From: CAYLLN01 sp036496265
GTDB taxonomy: Bacteria; Planctomycetota; Planctomycetia; Pirellulales; Pirellulaceae
Assembly: GCA_036496265.1 (NCBI GenBank)
Contig: DASXLL010000327.1
Span: forward strand, 18,922-82,921
Length of the DNA: 64,000 nt
Direction of reading: 5' to 3'
Shown here: positions 53,317 through 62,430 of the stretch, one piece after another
Layout: every line of letters starts with the position of its first letter
Numbering within the stretch: position 1 is the stretch's first letter
Notes under the pieces: generated by a model
Database searches by the model: none
The model's input: only the letters and a program-made list of their open reading frames with translations
What the model was told of the DNA's origin: nothing
Program-made: the position numbers and the translations under genes

Positions 53317-53892
53317 ATGCTCATCGTTTTTATCGGTCCGCCAGGCTCCGGCAAAGGCACGCAATCGAAGCGGCTGCTCGACTATTTGCACATCGGCCAT
53401 CTTTCGACGGGCGACATCCTCCGCGAAGCCAAAGCCGCCGGCACGCCGCTCGGCAAGCTCGCCGCCGAGTACATGGATCAGGGCCGCCTCGTCCCCGATA
53501 ACCTCGTTCTCGAGATGGTTGCCGAAAAGCTGAGTGACTCGCGGTTTAAAGCTGGCTGCATGTTCGACGGCTTCCCGCGGACACTCGCTCAAGCCCGCTC
53601 GCTCGACGAAATGCTCGCGAAGCGCGGCACGCCCCTCGAGCTCGCGCTGGAGCTACGGGCCGACAAAGACGAACTCGTCACGCGAATGCTCAAACGCGCC
53701 ACCGCCGAAGGCCGTGCCGACGATAACCTCCAAACCATCGCCCACCGCTTTGAAGTCTATCGCCAGCAAACCACGCCGCTGCTCGACTACTACCGCTTCA
53801 AAGGCATCCTCTCCGTCATCGACGCCATGGGGATCCCCGACGACGTCTTCAATCGCATCAAAATTGCCATCGATAAGCGCCGCAAAGTGTAA
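53317..53892 (+). CDS. adk: Adenylate kinase
   Basis: 191 residues from ATG 53317: P-loop IVFIGPPGSGKGTQSKRL, HLSTGDILREA, DGFPRTLAQA and RADDNLQTIAHRFEVYRQQT. The LID is short (no zinc insertion), matching the short AK type. It balances AMP, ADP and ATP. Confidence 0.97.
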   Translation: MLIVFIGPPGSGKGTQSKRLLDYLHIGHLSTGDILREAKAAGTPLGKLAAEYMDQGRLVPDNLVLEMVAEKLSDSRFKAGCMFDGFPRTLAQARSLDEMLAKRGTPLELALELRADKDELVTRMLKRATAEGRADDNLQTIAHRFEVYRQQTTPLLDYYRFKGILSVIDAMGIPDDVFNRIKIAIDKRRKV

Positions 53893-53949
53893 TCGCTGCC
53901 CGAAATTCTTAGCGACCCGCTATGCTGGTGATGTGATCCTCCTCCGGCT

Positions 53950-53985
53950 TCTTGGTTCTTGATTTTTGGTTCTTGGTTCTTTTGA
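53950..53985. repeat. GGTTCTT heptamer tract before the S41 protease
   Basis: CTTGGTTCTTG and TTGGTTCTTGG words occur twice. Only the right-arm type is present, so it is a half element lying on the protease leader. Confidence 0.6.
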
Positions 53986-54001
53986 TCGGGTGCTTGGTCC
54001 G

Positions 54002-55426
54002 GTGCCGCGCCGCAACATCACCATCCTGCTCGTCGCCCTGGCTTTCTCCTGGCTCTGCTACCAGCGGGCGACGCGCAATCGCTACGCGGCCACGCTGGCC
54101 GAGGCGATGAACATCGTCGAAACGAATTACATCAACGACGTCGAGCCCCGCGTGCTCTTCGAAGGGGCCATGGACGGCATGATCGGCAAGCTCGACCCCT
54201 ACTCCGGCTACACGAGCCCTGAGGAATACAGCCAGTTCCAGCAGCAGCTGGAAGGCGAATTCGTCGGCATCGGCATCGTCGTCGATCACGACACCGAAAA
54301 CGGCCGCTTGCTCGTCGCCGAAGCGCTGATTGGAAAGCCGGCGTACCTGGCCGGAATTCGCCAGGGGGATGCCATCATCGCCATCGACGACACCCAGACT
54401 AAGTCGATCGACCTCCGCGACGCAGTCGGCATGATCCGCGGCAAGGAAGGTACGAGCGTCAACCTCCGCATTCTCAAAAACGGTCAAGGTGAACCGGTCG
54501 AATACACGCTCGATCGCGCGACGATTCCGCTGGAAACGATTCTTGGTGACGCCCGCGATTCGACCGGCAAGTGGGTCTATCGCCTCGCCGATCACCCCCG
54601 CATTGGCTACATCCGCATCTTCGACAACTTTGGCGAGCGCACGAGCGAAGAGTTCGAGGGCGCACTGGCTTCATTTCGGCAGCCGGGTCAGGAGATCGAC
54701 GGCCTCATTCTGGATCTCCGCTACAACCGCGGCGGACTCTTGGAAGCAGCCCGCGACGTGTGTGACATGCTGCTCGACCAAGGCACAATCGTGACCACCC
54801 GCGGCCGGCACGATGTGCTCGTCAAGGAATATGTGGCCGAGCCGGGCGTCGAGTTACCGAACGACGTGCCCATTGTGGTTTTAGTCGATCGATTGAGCGC
54901 CAGCGCCAGCGAAATCGTGGCCGCCGCGCTGCAAGACAACAAACGCGCCGTTGTCGCCGGCCAGCGCACCTGGGGCAAAGGCACCGTGCAGCACGTCATC
55001 AAGCTCGAAGGCGGCAAAAGCGCCTTGCGCCTGACGATCGGCAGTTATCATCGGCCCAGCGGCAAGGAAATTCACAAATGGAAAGGAGCCCAAGACAGCG
55101 ACGAATGGGGTGTTCGGCCTGATCCGGGTCTGGAATCGCTCGTTTCCAATCAAACCAGCGAACTGATTATCCTCGCCCGCCGCAAACGTGACTATCTCCG
55201 CTGGGACGACCTCACCATTTCATCAGCCGGGACCAAACTTGGTCCCGGAGACGCTTCAGCAGCGACTCCTTCGGCAACTGACTCTCCCCCAACACCCATC
55301 GCCGAACCCGATGACGCGGCGACAACCACTGCGTCCGAAGCTCAAGCCGCCACCGCCGCCAGGCAAGACCCCGCCACGATCGACCCGCAACTCCGCACCG
55401 CGCTGAACTACCTCGAAAACCTTTAG
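54002..55426 (+). CDS. S41-family C-terminal processing protease with PDZ domain
   Basis: 474 residues. I chose GTG 54002 (PRRNITILLVALAF signal anchor); GTG 53990 and TTG 53966 are alternatives. PDZ domain about residues 85-175 (GEFVGIGIVVDHDT, GDAIIAIDDTQTKSIDL). The catalytic Ser/Lys dyad appears in LSASASEIVAAAL and TWGKGTVQHVIKL. After residue 400 a tail contains a repeat-derived insertion (AGTKLGPG) and Ala/Thr/Pro-rich sequence. CtpA-like proteases trim periplasmic proteins. Confidence 0.92.
   Translation: MPRRNITILLVALAFSWLCYQRATRNRYAATLAEAMNIVETNYINDVEPRVLFEGAMDGMIGKLDPYSGYTSPEEYSQFQQQLEGEFVGIGIVVDHDTENGRLLVAEALIGKPAYLAGIRQGDAIIAIDDTQTKSIDLRDAVGMIRGKEGTSVNLRILKNGQGEPVEYTLDRATIPLETILGDARDSTGKWVYRLADHPRIGYIRIFDNFGERTSEEFEGALASFRQPGQEIDGLILDLRYNRGGLLEAARDVCDMLLDQGTIVTTRGRHDVLVKEYVAEPGVELPNDVPIVVLVDRLSASASEIVAAALQDNKRAVVAGQRTWGKGTVQHVIKLEGGKSALRLTIGSYHRPSGKEIHKWKGAQDSDEWGVRPDPGLESLVSNQTSELIILARRKRDYLRWDDLTISSAGTKLGPGDASAATPSATDSPPTPIAEPDDAATTTASEAQAATAARQDPATIDPQLRTALNYLENL
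55225..55248. repeat. A-type half palindrome inside the S41 protease gene
   Basis: AGCCGGGACC...GGTCCCGG lies in frame and encodes AGTKLGPG, the same peptide as the C-terminal end of MqnA. 24 nt, exactly eight codons. Confidence 0.9.
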
Positions 55427-55483
55427 GGTGGGACAAGATCGCGCAGCGAGCGCCGGGCCACCAAGCGCTGACCCACGCCGAGC

Positions 55484-56524
55484 TTACTTCACCAAATTCG
55501 GCGCAAAGCAGAACACCGGAATTAGCAGCGACGCAAATCCAATCGCCGTCCGCAACCATCCTACCGGCACCGTGTCATCTCGCGTCGGCGGATGGTCGGT
55601 GCCCATCAGCATTACAAGCAGTGCCATCAGCACCCACGGCGGAAATGATCGATAGACTGTGGCCTCGACAGTCATATAGATAAACACGGCGAGCATGAAA
55701 GCCCGCGCGAGCCAGTGAGCACCGCGGCCAAAGAGGGCGTAGGTAATGTGTCCGCCGTCAAGCTGGCTCACCGGCAGCATATTCAGACCGGTGATCAACA
55801 TTCCGACCCAACCGGCCATAAAAAATGGATTGAGCTGATTCAGGGCAATGTACTGAATGTCTTTGGCGGCTGGATGCAGAACACTCAGCAGCCACCGCAC
55901 CGCTAAGGGCAATCCAAATCCATGCCCCTCGGGCGCAATGCTCAGGTCAAGCTGCGATGCTCCGATCCACATGATGGGTATCGCGACGACGAGCCCCGCC
56001 ACAGGCCCCGCCAGGCCAATGTCGAATATCTGTTTCCGATTCGCCTGAGAACCGCCCATCACAATGACGGCGCCCATTGTCCCAATCGGCGAAACCGGGA
56101 ATGGGACAAACAGCGGCAAACTGGCCCGCACTCCGTACACCAGCGTCATTACAAAATGGCCCATTTCATGACAGAGCAGAATCGACAGCACGCAGCCCAT
56201 ATAAATCAGGCCGTCCCGCCAATGCTCCATCACTGCCAGCCGCGCCGGAAGCTGAAAATAAGGGCCGCTGAACCCACGAGCGAACACTAATTCGCCCGGC
56301 ATCCACCCCGTTGCTCCCGCAAAAAACGTCGAACCGCATGTCAGCAAAAACAAAACCAACGGCAGTCCCAATCGCCGTTGAAAAACCGGTCGCGGCGGCT
56401 GCCAACCGTCAGCCATCTCCGCCTGCACGATTTCCGACTCGGGCGCTTGCCCGATGGCATGCTCTGGCGCGCTAACCAACTCCTGTGGCGTCGATTTCAA
56501 GTCTGTCGATTCAAATTCAGCCAC
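55484..56524 (-). CDS. Site-2 protease (M50) family membrane protein
   Basis: 346 residues. The zinc motif HEMGH in LLCHEMGHFVMTLVYGVR and the second-site motif LPVSQLDGGHITYALFG define the M50 family. Five to seven helices are present, plus a 60-residue soluble N-terminus. It cuts membrane-embedded substrates; the target is unknown. Convergent with the S41 protease, 57 nt apart. Confidence 0.92.
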   Translation of the reverse strand: MAEFESTDLKSTPQELVSAPEHAIGQAPESEIVQAEMADGWQPPRPVFQRRLGLPLVLFLLTCGSTFFAGATGWMPGELVFARGFSGPYFQLPARLAVMEHWRDGLIYMGCVLSILLCHEMGHFVMTLVYGVRASLPLFVPFPVSPIGTMGAVIVMGGSQANRKQIFDIGLAGPVAGLVVAIPIMWIGASQLDLSIAPEGHGFGLPLAVRWLLSVLHPAAKDIQYIALNQLNPFFMAGWVGMLITGLNMLPVSQLDGGHITYALFGRGAHWLARAFMLAVFIYMTVEATVYRSFPPWVLMALLVMLMGTDHPPTRDDTVPVGWLRTAIGFASLLIPVFCFAPNLVK

Positions 56525-56664
56525 TGGCAGCCGCGCTTCTAAAAGGAAACAGTCCTTGTCAGGTTACTCCCATTTTACGCAAGTGCCTCGGAACGGCGAG
56601 GGCGGCGCAGGCCCGATAATTGTCGGTCGAAGCGTTGCGCTAGGCGGTCCGCTCGTCGAAGAAC

Positions 56665-57867
56665 TTACGCCGCCCGGCGTTGCTGTTCGCGGCGGGCCAG
56701 CTTTTTGAGGCGGCGGCGCTCGGATTTGGAGAGATTGGAGTCCCCGTAATTGTCGTCGTCTTCCTCGTCGTCGTAGCCGTCGGGCGAGGTGAGATTGTTC
56801 TTCGAGATCGTAACGCCAGATTTAGCGGCCATGGAGTTTGGGGCCGCGGTAGACTGATACGACGAACTGGCCCTCGGTGGCGCGTCGCCTTGGTGTGGGT
56901 TAGTTGTCGTCGGCTGAGGCGTGGCGGCCGATCGCTGTTTGGACTCGGCTTTGACAACCTTAAGCTTCGATCGTTTCGATTTGTTGCCCTTGCGATCGGT
57001 ATCGATATGCACTTTGAGGCGGCCGGAGGCATCGAGGAGCACATGGCGGGCGTAGAAGCCGACAGCGGCCAGCAGCGAAAAGTGGGCTAGAAGCGTCAGC
57101 GTCGATTCGAGCGTGCCGCTGATCAGGTTGGCGGGGGCTTGAATGATTTCGAGTTCGAGCAGAGCGGCGTCGCAGTAAAGGAAACCGGCGACGAGCAGGG
57201 CGGTGAGACTGAGGCGCGAATTCCAGAGTTCGAAAACGAGCCGCATGCCGAGCGCTCCAAATACTAGGCCATATACGACAATCCAGGTGAGCATTGAGGC
57301 GGCCGTGACCGAAGTCGTGACGACTTGCTGGCCGGTAACGAGGTTCAGTGCCAACCCAATGGCGCTGTGGATTCCGGTCGCGGCGTCGAGGCTGAGCCAG
57401 GTCAGCGCCGCGGCGGTCCACAGCCAGATGCGATAACGGCCGCGATAGTCGTCGATGCGATGGGCTCGGATGCTGAACACCACGATGGCCAGTGCGGCTG
57501 CTGCGGCGAGCATTGCGGACGAATACCAGGCGGCAAGGCTACCCCGGCAGTCGGCATTCAGCGGCGCGAGCAGTTCCGAGCCGGCAATCGCCGGCAATGA
57601 AACGGCGTGAACGTGAATGGCTTCGATCGCCGCAATGCCCGTGAGGCCGGCGAGCATGAGGACGACGACCCACAGAGGCCGGACCGGAAGCAGGTCCGTC
57701 ACTTTGGGTTGTCGCTGGCTGAGAACGGCTTCGTGATAGGCGCGGACGGGGCCTTTGGCGGAGCCGGCGGCTTGTGCGTCGGCGTCGCCATCGGCAGGGG
57801 CAGCGATCTCATCCATGAGAACGCGCCGCCGGCGCTCATCAAGCGGACCGCTGCGTCGAAATTCCAT
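56665..57867 (-). CDS. Multi-pass membrane protein of unknown function
   Basis: 400 residues from ATG 57867 (the reading frame extends to 57912 without a better start). About six helices lie between residues 60 and 285. Around residues 290-400 it is soluble: Lys-rich, then Ser/Pro/Thr, an acidic run (DDEEDDDNYGD) and a final basic segment (RRRLKKLARREQQRRAA). No family recognised. The tail suggests interaction with a polyanion. Divergent or convergent neighbours do not reveal its function. Confidence 0.65.
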   Translation of the reverse strand: MEFRRSGPLDERRRRVLMDEIAAPADGDADAQAAGSAKGPVRAYHEAVLSQRQPKVTDLLPVRPLWVVVLMLAGLTGIAAIEAIHVHAVSLPAIAGSELLAPLNADCRGSLAAWYSSAMLAAAAALAIVVFSIRAHRIDDYRGRYRIWLWTAAALTWLSLDAATGIHSAIGLALNLVTGQQVVTTSVTAASMLTWIVVYGLVFGALGMRLVFELWNSRLSLTALLVAGFLYCDAALLELEIIQAPANLISGTLESTLTLLAHFSLLAAVGFYARHVLLDASGRLKVHIDTDRKGNKSKRSKLKVVKAESKQRSAATPQPTTTNPHQGDAPPRASSSYQSTAAPNSMAAKSGVTISKNNLTSPDGYDDEEDDDNYGDSNLSKSERRRLKKLARREQQRRAA

Positions 57868-57989
57868 TTTCGTCGCGGGGGGGGCGCGAGGGGAGAGCGA
57901 ATGCGGCGGCAAACGAAGCCGCCTGTGGAGTCATTCGGCAGGCGAGTGCAACGAACTGCACTTCGCCGAATCTTGAGCCTGGCTGCGGA

Positions 57990-58508
57990 TTAAAGCAGAC
58001 CCTTCAGAGCCGTGATGGCGGAGTCGTAATTGGGTTCGCTGGCGACTTCTTTTACCGTTTCGGCATAAACTACCTTGCCGTTCGCGTCGAGCACGAACAC
58101 ACCGCGTGCTAGCAGCCCCAGCTCTTCGATCTCCATACCGAAATTCTTGCCAAAGGTGTGATCCTTGTAGTCGCTGCCGACCTTCATGTTCTTAATGCTC
58201 TCAGCGCCGCAAAAGCGGTTCATCGCAAACGGCAGATCGCGGCTGACGGTCACAGCATTGACGCGATCGCCCAGGGCGGACAGCTGATCGTTGAATTTCT
58301 TCGTCTGCGTCTGGCAAACGGGCGTATCGAGCGACGGCACGACGCTAATGAACGAGGGCTTGCCCTTGAGGTCGCTAAGCTTGATCGGCTTCAGGCCGCC
58401 TTCGAAGTAATAGACGGTGAAATCCGGGGCTGACTGGCCAGTCTTAACCTCCTGGCCGGCGAGAGTGAGCGGGGTTCCCTTGAACGTGACAGCGCCTGCG
58501 CGGGACAT
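57990..58508 (-). CDS. tpx: Thiol peroxidase Tpx
   Basis: 172 residues: VTFKGTPLTLAGQEVKTGQ, the peroxidatic Cys in SVVPSLDTPVCQTQTKKFN and the resolving Cys in NRFCGAESIKNM, with RGVFVLDANGKVVYAE. An atypical 2-Cys peroxiredoxin that removes hydroperoxides in the periplasm or cytosol. No signal peptide is visible. Confidence 0.97.
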   Translation of the reverse strand: MSRAGAVTFKGTPLTLAGQEVKTGQSAPDFTVYYFEGGLKPIKLSDLKGKPSFISVVPSLDTPVCQTQTKKFNDQLSALGDRVNAVTVSRDLPFAMNRFCGAESIKNMKVGSDYKDHTFGKNFGMEIEELGLLARGVFVLDANGKVVYAETVKEVASEPNYDSAITALKGLL

Positions 58509-58633
58509 GGTTGTTTCCTTGAAAAAGTGAGAGAAATGTGCGGCTGGTGTGCGATTTTTGAGCCCTAGTCGCCCTCAAGTATTGTGCTGTGCCGCGCCCC
58601 GCACAAGGGGCCGAACCGCCGAGCGGAACCCGG

Positions 58634-58665
58634 GCGACATGCTGTCACTTTCGCGACATGCTGTC
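58634..58665. promoter_or_regulatory. Two direct copies of GCGACATGCTGTC between tpx and the STAS-like gene
   Basis: GCGACATGCTGTC occurs at 58634-58646 and 58653-58665, 19 nt apart. Each contains a dyad GACA...TGTC. Two spaced dyads in the 282-nt divergent region suggest an operator pair, perhaps for an oxidative-stress regulator of tpx; this is unproven. Confidence 0.5.
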
Positions 58666-58790
58666 GCCAGAATCGGCAATTTCGTCTTTTTGGAAAGCCG
58701 CTCCTTGCGGTCTAATCAGTTGGGCTTATCATCACAATCAGAGATGGAAACATCGGCACTCTCTCGGCCGAGAAGGCATTGGAGGCGGGA

Positions 58791-59171
58791 ATGTTGCTAG
58801 ATTTAGCACCAGAATGGGCGACAGAGATTGAACGCGGGCCCGATTGGCTATTCATCAAGCTGATGCCACCGCACCACGGCGACGCGGACGAGATTCCGTT
58901 GGCCGAAACGCTCTGGCAAAAAATGGAACAGGCGTTTTGTTACCGCGCTGTGATCGAACTCGATGAAGTCGGCTATTTGCGAAGCTGGATGATTGGCGAA
59001 CTCGTGAAGCTGCACAAGCGCGTCATGACGCACGGCGGGATGTTGCGGCTGTCAGGCGTTTCGCGCGAAGCGGAAACCGTGCTGCGAATCTGCCGCCTCG
59101 CTGATCGCTTCCCGGCATATCGCAGTCGCACCGAAGCCGTGATGGGCCAACGGCCGCCGCAGGCGAAGTGA
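58791..59171 (+). CDS. STAS-domain-like protein
   Basis: 126 residues from ATG 58791 (GGAGGCGGGA upstream). AVIELDEVGYLRSWMIGELV, then LVKLHKRVMTHGGMLRLSGV and VLRICRLADRFPAY is the fold and spacing of an anti-sigma-factor antagonist or STAS domain. The Ser normally phosphorylated is replaced by Arg/Ser-Trp (LRSW). Its anti-sigma partner is not visible. Confidence 0.7.
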   Translation: MLLDLAPEWATEIERGPDWLFIKLMPPHHGDADEIPLAETLWQKMEQAFCYRAVIELDEVGYLRSWMIGELVKLHKRVMTHGGMLRLSGVSREAETVLRICRLADRFPAYRSRTEAVMGQRPPQAK

Positions 59172-59176
59172 ACACT

Positions 59177-59249
59177 AACCCGAAGCGTCAGCGAGGGACG
59201 TTTTCGCTGGCGTTCACCAACGGGAAGTCCCTCACTTACGTTTCGGGTT
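59177..59249. repeat. AACCCGAAGCG palindrome overlapping the ROK gene end
   Basis: The left arm AACCCGAAGCGTCAGCGAGG and the right arm TCCCTCACTTACGTTTCGGG then TT are complementary with mismatches. The right arm encodes the last residues and stop of the ROK kinase (minus strand), and the left arm lies 6 nt after the STAS gene stop. Confidence 0.85.
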
Positions 59250-60275
59250 GCGGTGGTGTTCTAACCGCGCGATTCCTGCCGCGCCGATGAAGCCGGCATC
59301 GGAGCCGAGCATCGCAAAATCAATCACGGTCCGCTGCGCTGGGATAGGAAACGCCCGCTTCCGCACGATCGTACGAATCTGCTCGATGAAGCGGCGGCCG
59401 ACAGAGTCGTCGTGTCCGCCGAAATTCATCGCCCCGCCAAGGATCACCGCCCCGGGATCGATCGTGTGCATCAGCGTCACGATCCCCAGGCCGAGCCACG
59501 TGGCCAGCTCCATAATGACCTCGAACGACAACGAATCGCCGCGATCAGCTTCTTCGGCAATCATGAGAGCTGTGAGCTGCGAGGTTTCACCAATGCGGTG
59601 TGTCAGACTTGTTACTCGCCCTTGGGCGATCAACTCATGCGCCCGCGCGACGAGTGCCGTTGCGCTGCAATAAGCCTCGAGATGGCCGGGTTGCCCGCAA
59701 CCGCACATCCGCGCCGACGGTGTGTTATCGACAATAATGTGGCCGCATTCGCTGCCGTGGCTGTGTTCGCCGTCGATCGACAAATCGCCAATGATGATGC
59801 CGCCGCCGACGCCGGTACCGAGCGTAAGCAGCACGATGCTGTGATACTGTTTTCCGCTGCCGACCCAGAACTCGCCATAGGACGCGGCGTTGGCGTCGTT
59901 GGCGAACGACACGGGCAGGCCAAACGCCTCGGCCACGCAATCGCGAATCGGAAAATAGTGCCAATGCGGCAGATTATGCGGCTCCAAAAACATGCCGCGA
60001 GGAATATCCATTGTGCCCGGCACGCACAAGCCGACAGCGGCAAGATCGGTGATAGTAAGGCCGAGCGACTTCAGCAGCCCATCGACCGCTACCCGCGCTC
60101 GCTTCACCGCATCGCGCGGCCCGCGGTCTTCTTCCGTCACGATCTTCGTATGAGCCACCGGCCGGCCCAGTTCATCGACCACGCCCAGCTTGATATTCGT
60201 GCCGCCGACGTCGAAGCCGAGGAATAAAGGCCGCTGGGCGGAGGCGAGGTCGATGAACGCGGGATCACTGGGCAT
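59232..60275 (-). CDS. ROK-family sugar kinase (glucokinase type)
   Basis: 347 residues from ATG 60275 (ATG 60296 also in frame). FLGFDVGGTNIKLGVVDELG binds ATP phosphate; TLGTGVGGGIIIG follows, then the ROK zinc-type motif CGCGQPGHLEAYCS. It phosphorylates a hexose, probably glucose or N-acetylmannosamine. Divergent from glmS by about 230 nt. The stop codon lies in a palindromic repeat. Confidence 0.92.
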   Translation of the reverse strand: MPSDPAFIDLASAQRPLFLGFDVGGTNIKLGVVDELGRPVAHTKIVTEEDRGPRDAVKRARVAVDGLLKSLGLTITDLAAVGLCVPGTMDIPRGMFLEPHNLPHWHYFPIRDCVAEAFGLPVSFANDANAASYGEFWVGSGKQYHSIVLLTLGTGVGGGIIIGDLSIDGEHSHGSECGHIIVDNTPSARMCGCGQPGHLEAYCSATALVARAHELIAQGRVTSLTHRIGETSQLTALMIAEEADRGDSLSFEVIMELATWLGLGIVTLMHTIDPGAVILGGAMNFGGHDDSVGRRFIEQIRTIVRKRAFPIPAQRTVIDFAMLGSDAGFIGAAGIARLEHHRNPKRK

Positions 60276-60509
60276 GATGGTCGAATATACGGGCAAAAAC
60301 CAGAATCGGACACCGCGGACGACGCTAACCCAGCGAATGGACTGTCGCGCGGAGCAATCTCGCTAACTGACCAGTCAGCATAATCGGTACCAGCGTCGTT
60401 TTAGCAGCCTGCGCCGCTAGTCAATCGCCAAATCAAGCTACCTCGATGTCCGCTACAAACCTAGAATTCCCTACCACTCCGCGCTCATTCCACTCACCCC
60501 TTAACACGC

Positions 60510-62408
60510 ATGTGCGGTATCGTCGGTTACGTCGGCAGCCGGAAGGCAGAACAATTCCTGCTCGAAGGCCTCCGGCGGCTCGAATATCGCGGCTACGACA
60601 GCGCGGGAATCGCGACGCTTTCAGCCGACGGCGATTTTAACGTCGCCAAAGCCGTCGGCCGGATCGACGCGCTGGCCGAACGCGTTGCGGCGTTTCCATT
60701 GCCTGGCACAACGGGCATCGGCCACACCCGCTGGGCAACCCACGGCGCGCCGAGTGAAGCGAACGCCCATCCGCATTTCGGCGGTGCGACTGATTCACCC
60801 GTACTAGCTCTCGCGCATAACGGCGTCATCGAAAACTATCTATCGCTCAAAGAAAAACTGCTCGACGAAGGCTGCACATTCAGCTCCTCGACCGACACCG
60901 AGGTCATCGCTCATCAAATTGCGAGAAGTCTGGCGAAAATGGGAGCTCGCCAGAGTGAGTTTCCAGCGGATGAGCCGTTCGCACTACTGCGCGCCGCCGT
61001 CGAACATGCCTTGGCCAAGCTCCGCGGCACGTATGGCTTGGTGATTCTGTTCCGCGACTATCCCGGTTTGATCGTCGCGGCGCGGCAGGGCAGCCCGCTG
61101 GTCGTCGGCGTCGGCCCCGGCGAGCATGGCACTGGCGAGCATTTTGTCGCCAGCGACGCTTCGCCGCTTGCCGGCCACGCCGAAAAAATCGTTTACTTGG
61201 CCGATCATCAGATCGCATTCATCACCGCCGACTCTCTGGAGGTATCACACCGCGAGCACGGCCGGATCGAGCACCTGGTACACGACCTGACGATCGAAGA
61301 AACCGACGTTGATCTGTCCGGCTTTCCGCATTACATGCTCAAGGAGATTTACGAGCAGCCTGAAGCGATCGAAAACGCGCTCCGCGGCCGCTTGAACGAC
61401 GAAGATGGCACGGCCAAATTCGGCGGCCTCAATCTCACGCCGCAGCAACTGCGCGGCATCAACCGCATCATTCTCACCGCCTGCGGCACGAGTTGGCATG
61501 CGGCCCTCGTCGGCGAGTACTTGATCGAAGAGTTGGCCCGCATCCCGGTCGAAGTCGAGTACGCCAGCGAGCTCCGGTATCGCAATCCGCCGCTCGATTC
61601 GGGCACGCTGCTGTTCGCGATCACGCAAAGCGGCGAAACGGCCGACACGCTTGCCGCCCTCCGCGAAATGAAACGCAAAGGCCATCCCACGCTCGCGATC
61701 TGCAACGTTGTCGGCAGCACGATCGCCCAGGAAGCCGATGGCGGCGTCTATCTGCATGCCGGGCCTGAAATCGGCGTCGCTTCGACCAAAGCCTACACAT
61801 CGCAGGTTGCCGTGCTGACAATGCTCGCCCTCTTCTTCGGCCGCCTGCGACATTTGAGCTTCGAATCCGGCAAGCGCATGATCGGTGAGCTGCGCGGATT
61901 GCCGGGCCTCATGCGGCAGACGCTGGAACTAAACTCGGCCGTCAAAAAAATCGCCGCCAAATACGGTGATGCCTCGAACGTTTTGTATTTAGGCCGGCAA
62001 TTCAATTTTCCCACGGCCCTCGAAGGCGCGCTCAAGCTCAAAGAAATCAGTTACATCCACGCCGAAGGCTACCCAGCCGCCGAAATGAAGCACGGGCCGA
62101 TTGCCCTCGTCGATGAAAATACCCCCAGCGTTTTCATCATGCCGCAGGGTTCGGTCTATGACAAAGTCATGTCCAACCTGGAAGAGATCAAAGCCCGCGG
62201 CGGCCCCGTCATCGCCATCGCCCCCGAAGGCGATCCGCACATCAGCCGCCTCGCCGACGACGTGATCTACGTGCCCCGAGTCGAAGAGCGTCTCTCGCCA
62301 CTCATCAATATCATCCCGCTCCAGCTACTCGCCTACCACATCGCCATCCTCCGCGGCTGCGATGTCGATAAACCCCGAAACCTGGCCAAAAGCGTGACCG
62401 TCGAATAG
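60510..62408 (+). CDS. glmS: Glutamine-fructose-6-phosphate aminotransferase (isomerising) GlmS
   Basis: 632 residues starting MCGIVGYVGSRKAEQFLLEG, with the N-terminal Cys nucleophile of the glutamine amidotransferase. GHTRWATHGAPSEANAHPH, then two SIS domains (TACGTSWHAALVGEYLIEEL, AITQSGETADTLAALREMK) and a C-terminal DKPRNLAKSVTVE. It makes glucosamine-6-phosphate for peptidoglycan and LPS. No glmS ribozyme was recognised upstream. Confidence 0.98.
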   Translation: MCGIVGYVGSRKAEQFLLEGLRRLEYRGYDSAGIATLSADGDFNVAKAVGRIDALAERVAAFPLPGTTGIGHTRWATHGAPSEANAHPHFGGATDSPVLALAHNGVIENYLSLKEKLLDEGCTFSSSTDTEVIAHQIARSLAKMGARQSEFPADEPFALLRAAVEHALAKLRGTYGLVILFRDYPGLIVAARQGSPLVVGVGPGEHGTGEHFVASDASPLAGHAEKIVYLADHQIAFITADSLEVSHREHGRIEHLVHDLTIEETDVDLSGFPHYMLKEIYEQPEAIENALRGRLNDEDGTAKFGGLNLTPQQLRGINRIILTACGTSWHAALVGEYLIEELARIPVEVEYASELRYRNPPLDSGTLLFAITQSGETADTLAALREMKRKGHPTLAICNVVGSTIAQEADGGVYLHAGPEIGVASTKAYTSQVAVLTMLALFFGRLRHLSFESGKRMIGELRGLPGLMRQTLELNSAVKKIAAKYGDASNVLYLGRQFNFPTALEGALKLKEISYIHAEGYPAAEMKHGPIALVDENTPSVFIMPQGSVYDKVMSNLEEIKARGGPVIAIAPEGDPHISRLADDVIYVPRVEERLSPLINIIPLQLLAYHIAILRGCDVDKPRNLAKSVTVE

Positions 62409-62430
62409 CCTGTCGGTCACGCTAATCTTT

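Noticed and set aside
60297..60509. glmS ribozyme
   Set aside because: The leader is short and the conserved ribozyme core was not recognisable; the RNA is mostly found in Gram-positives.
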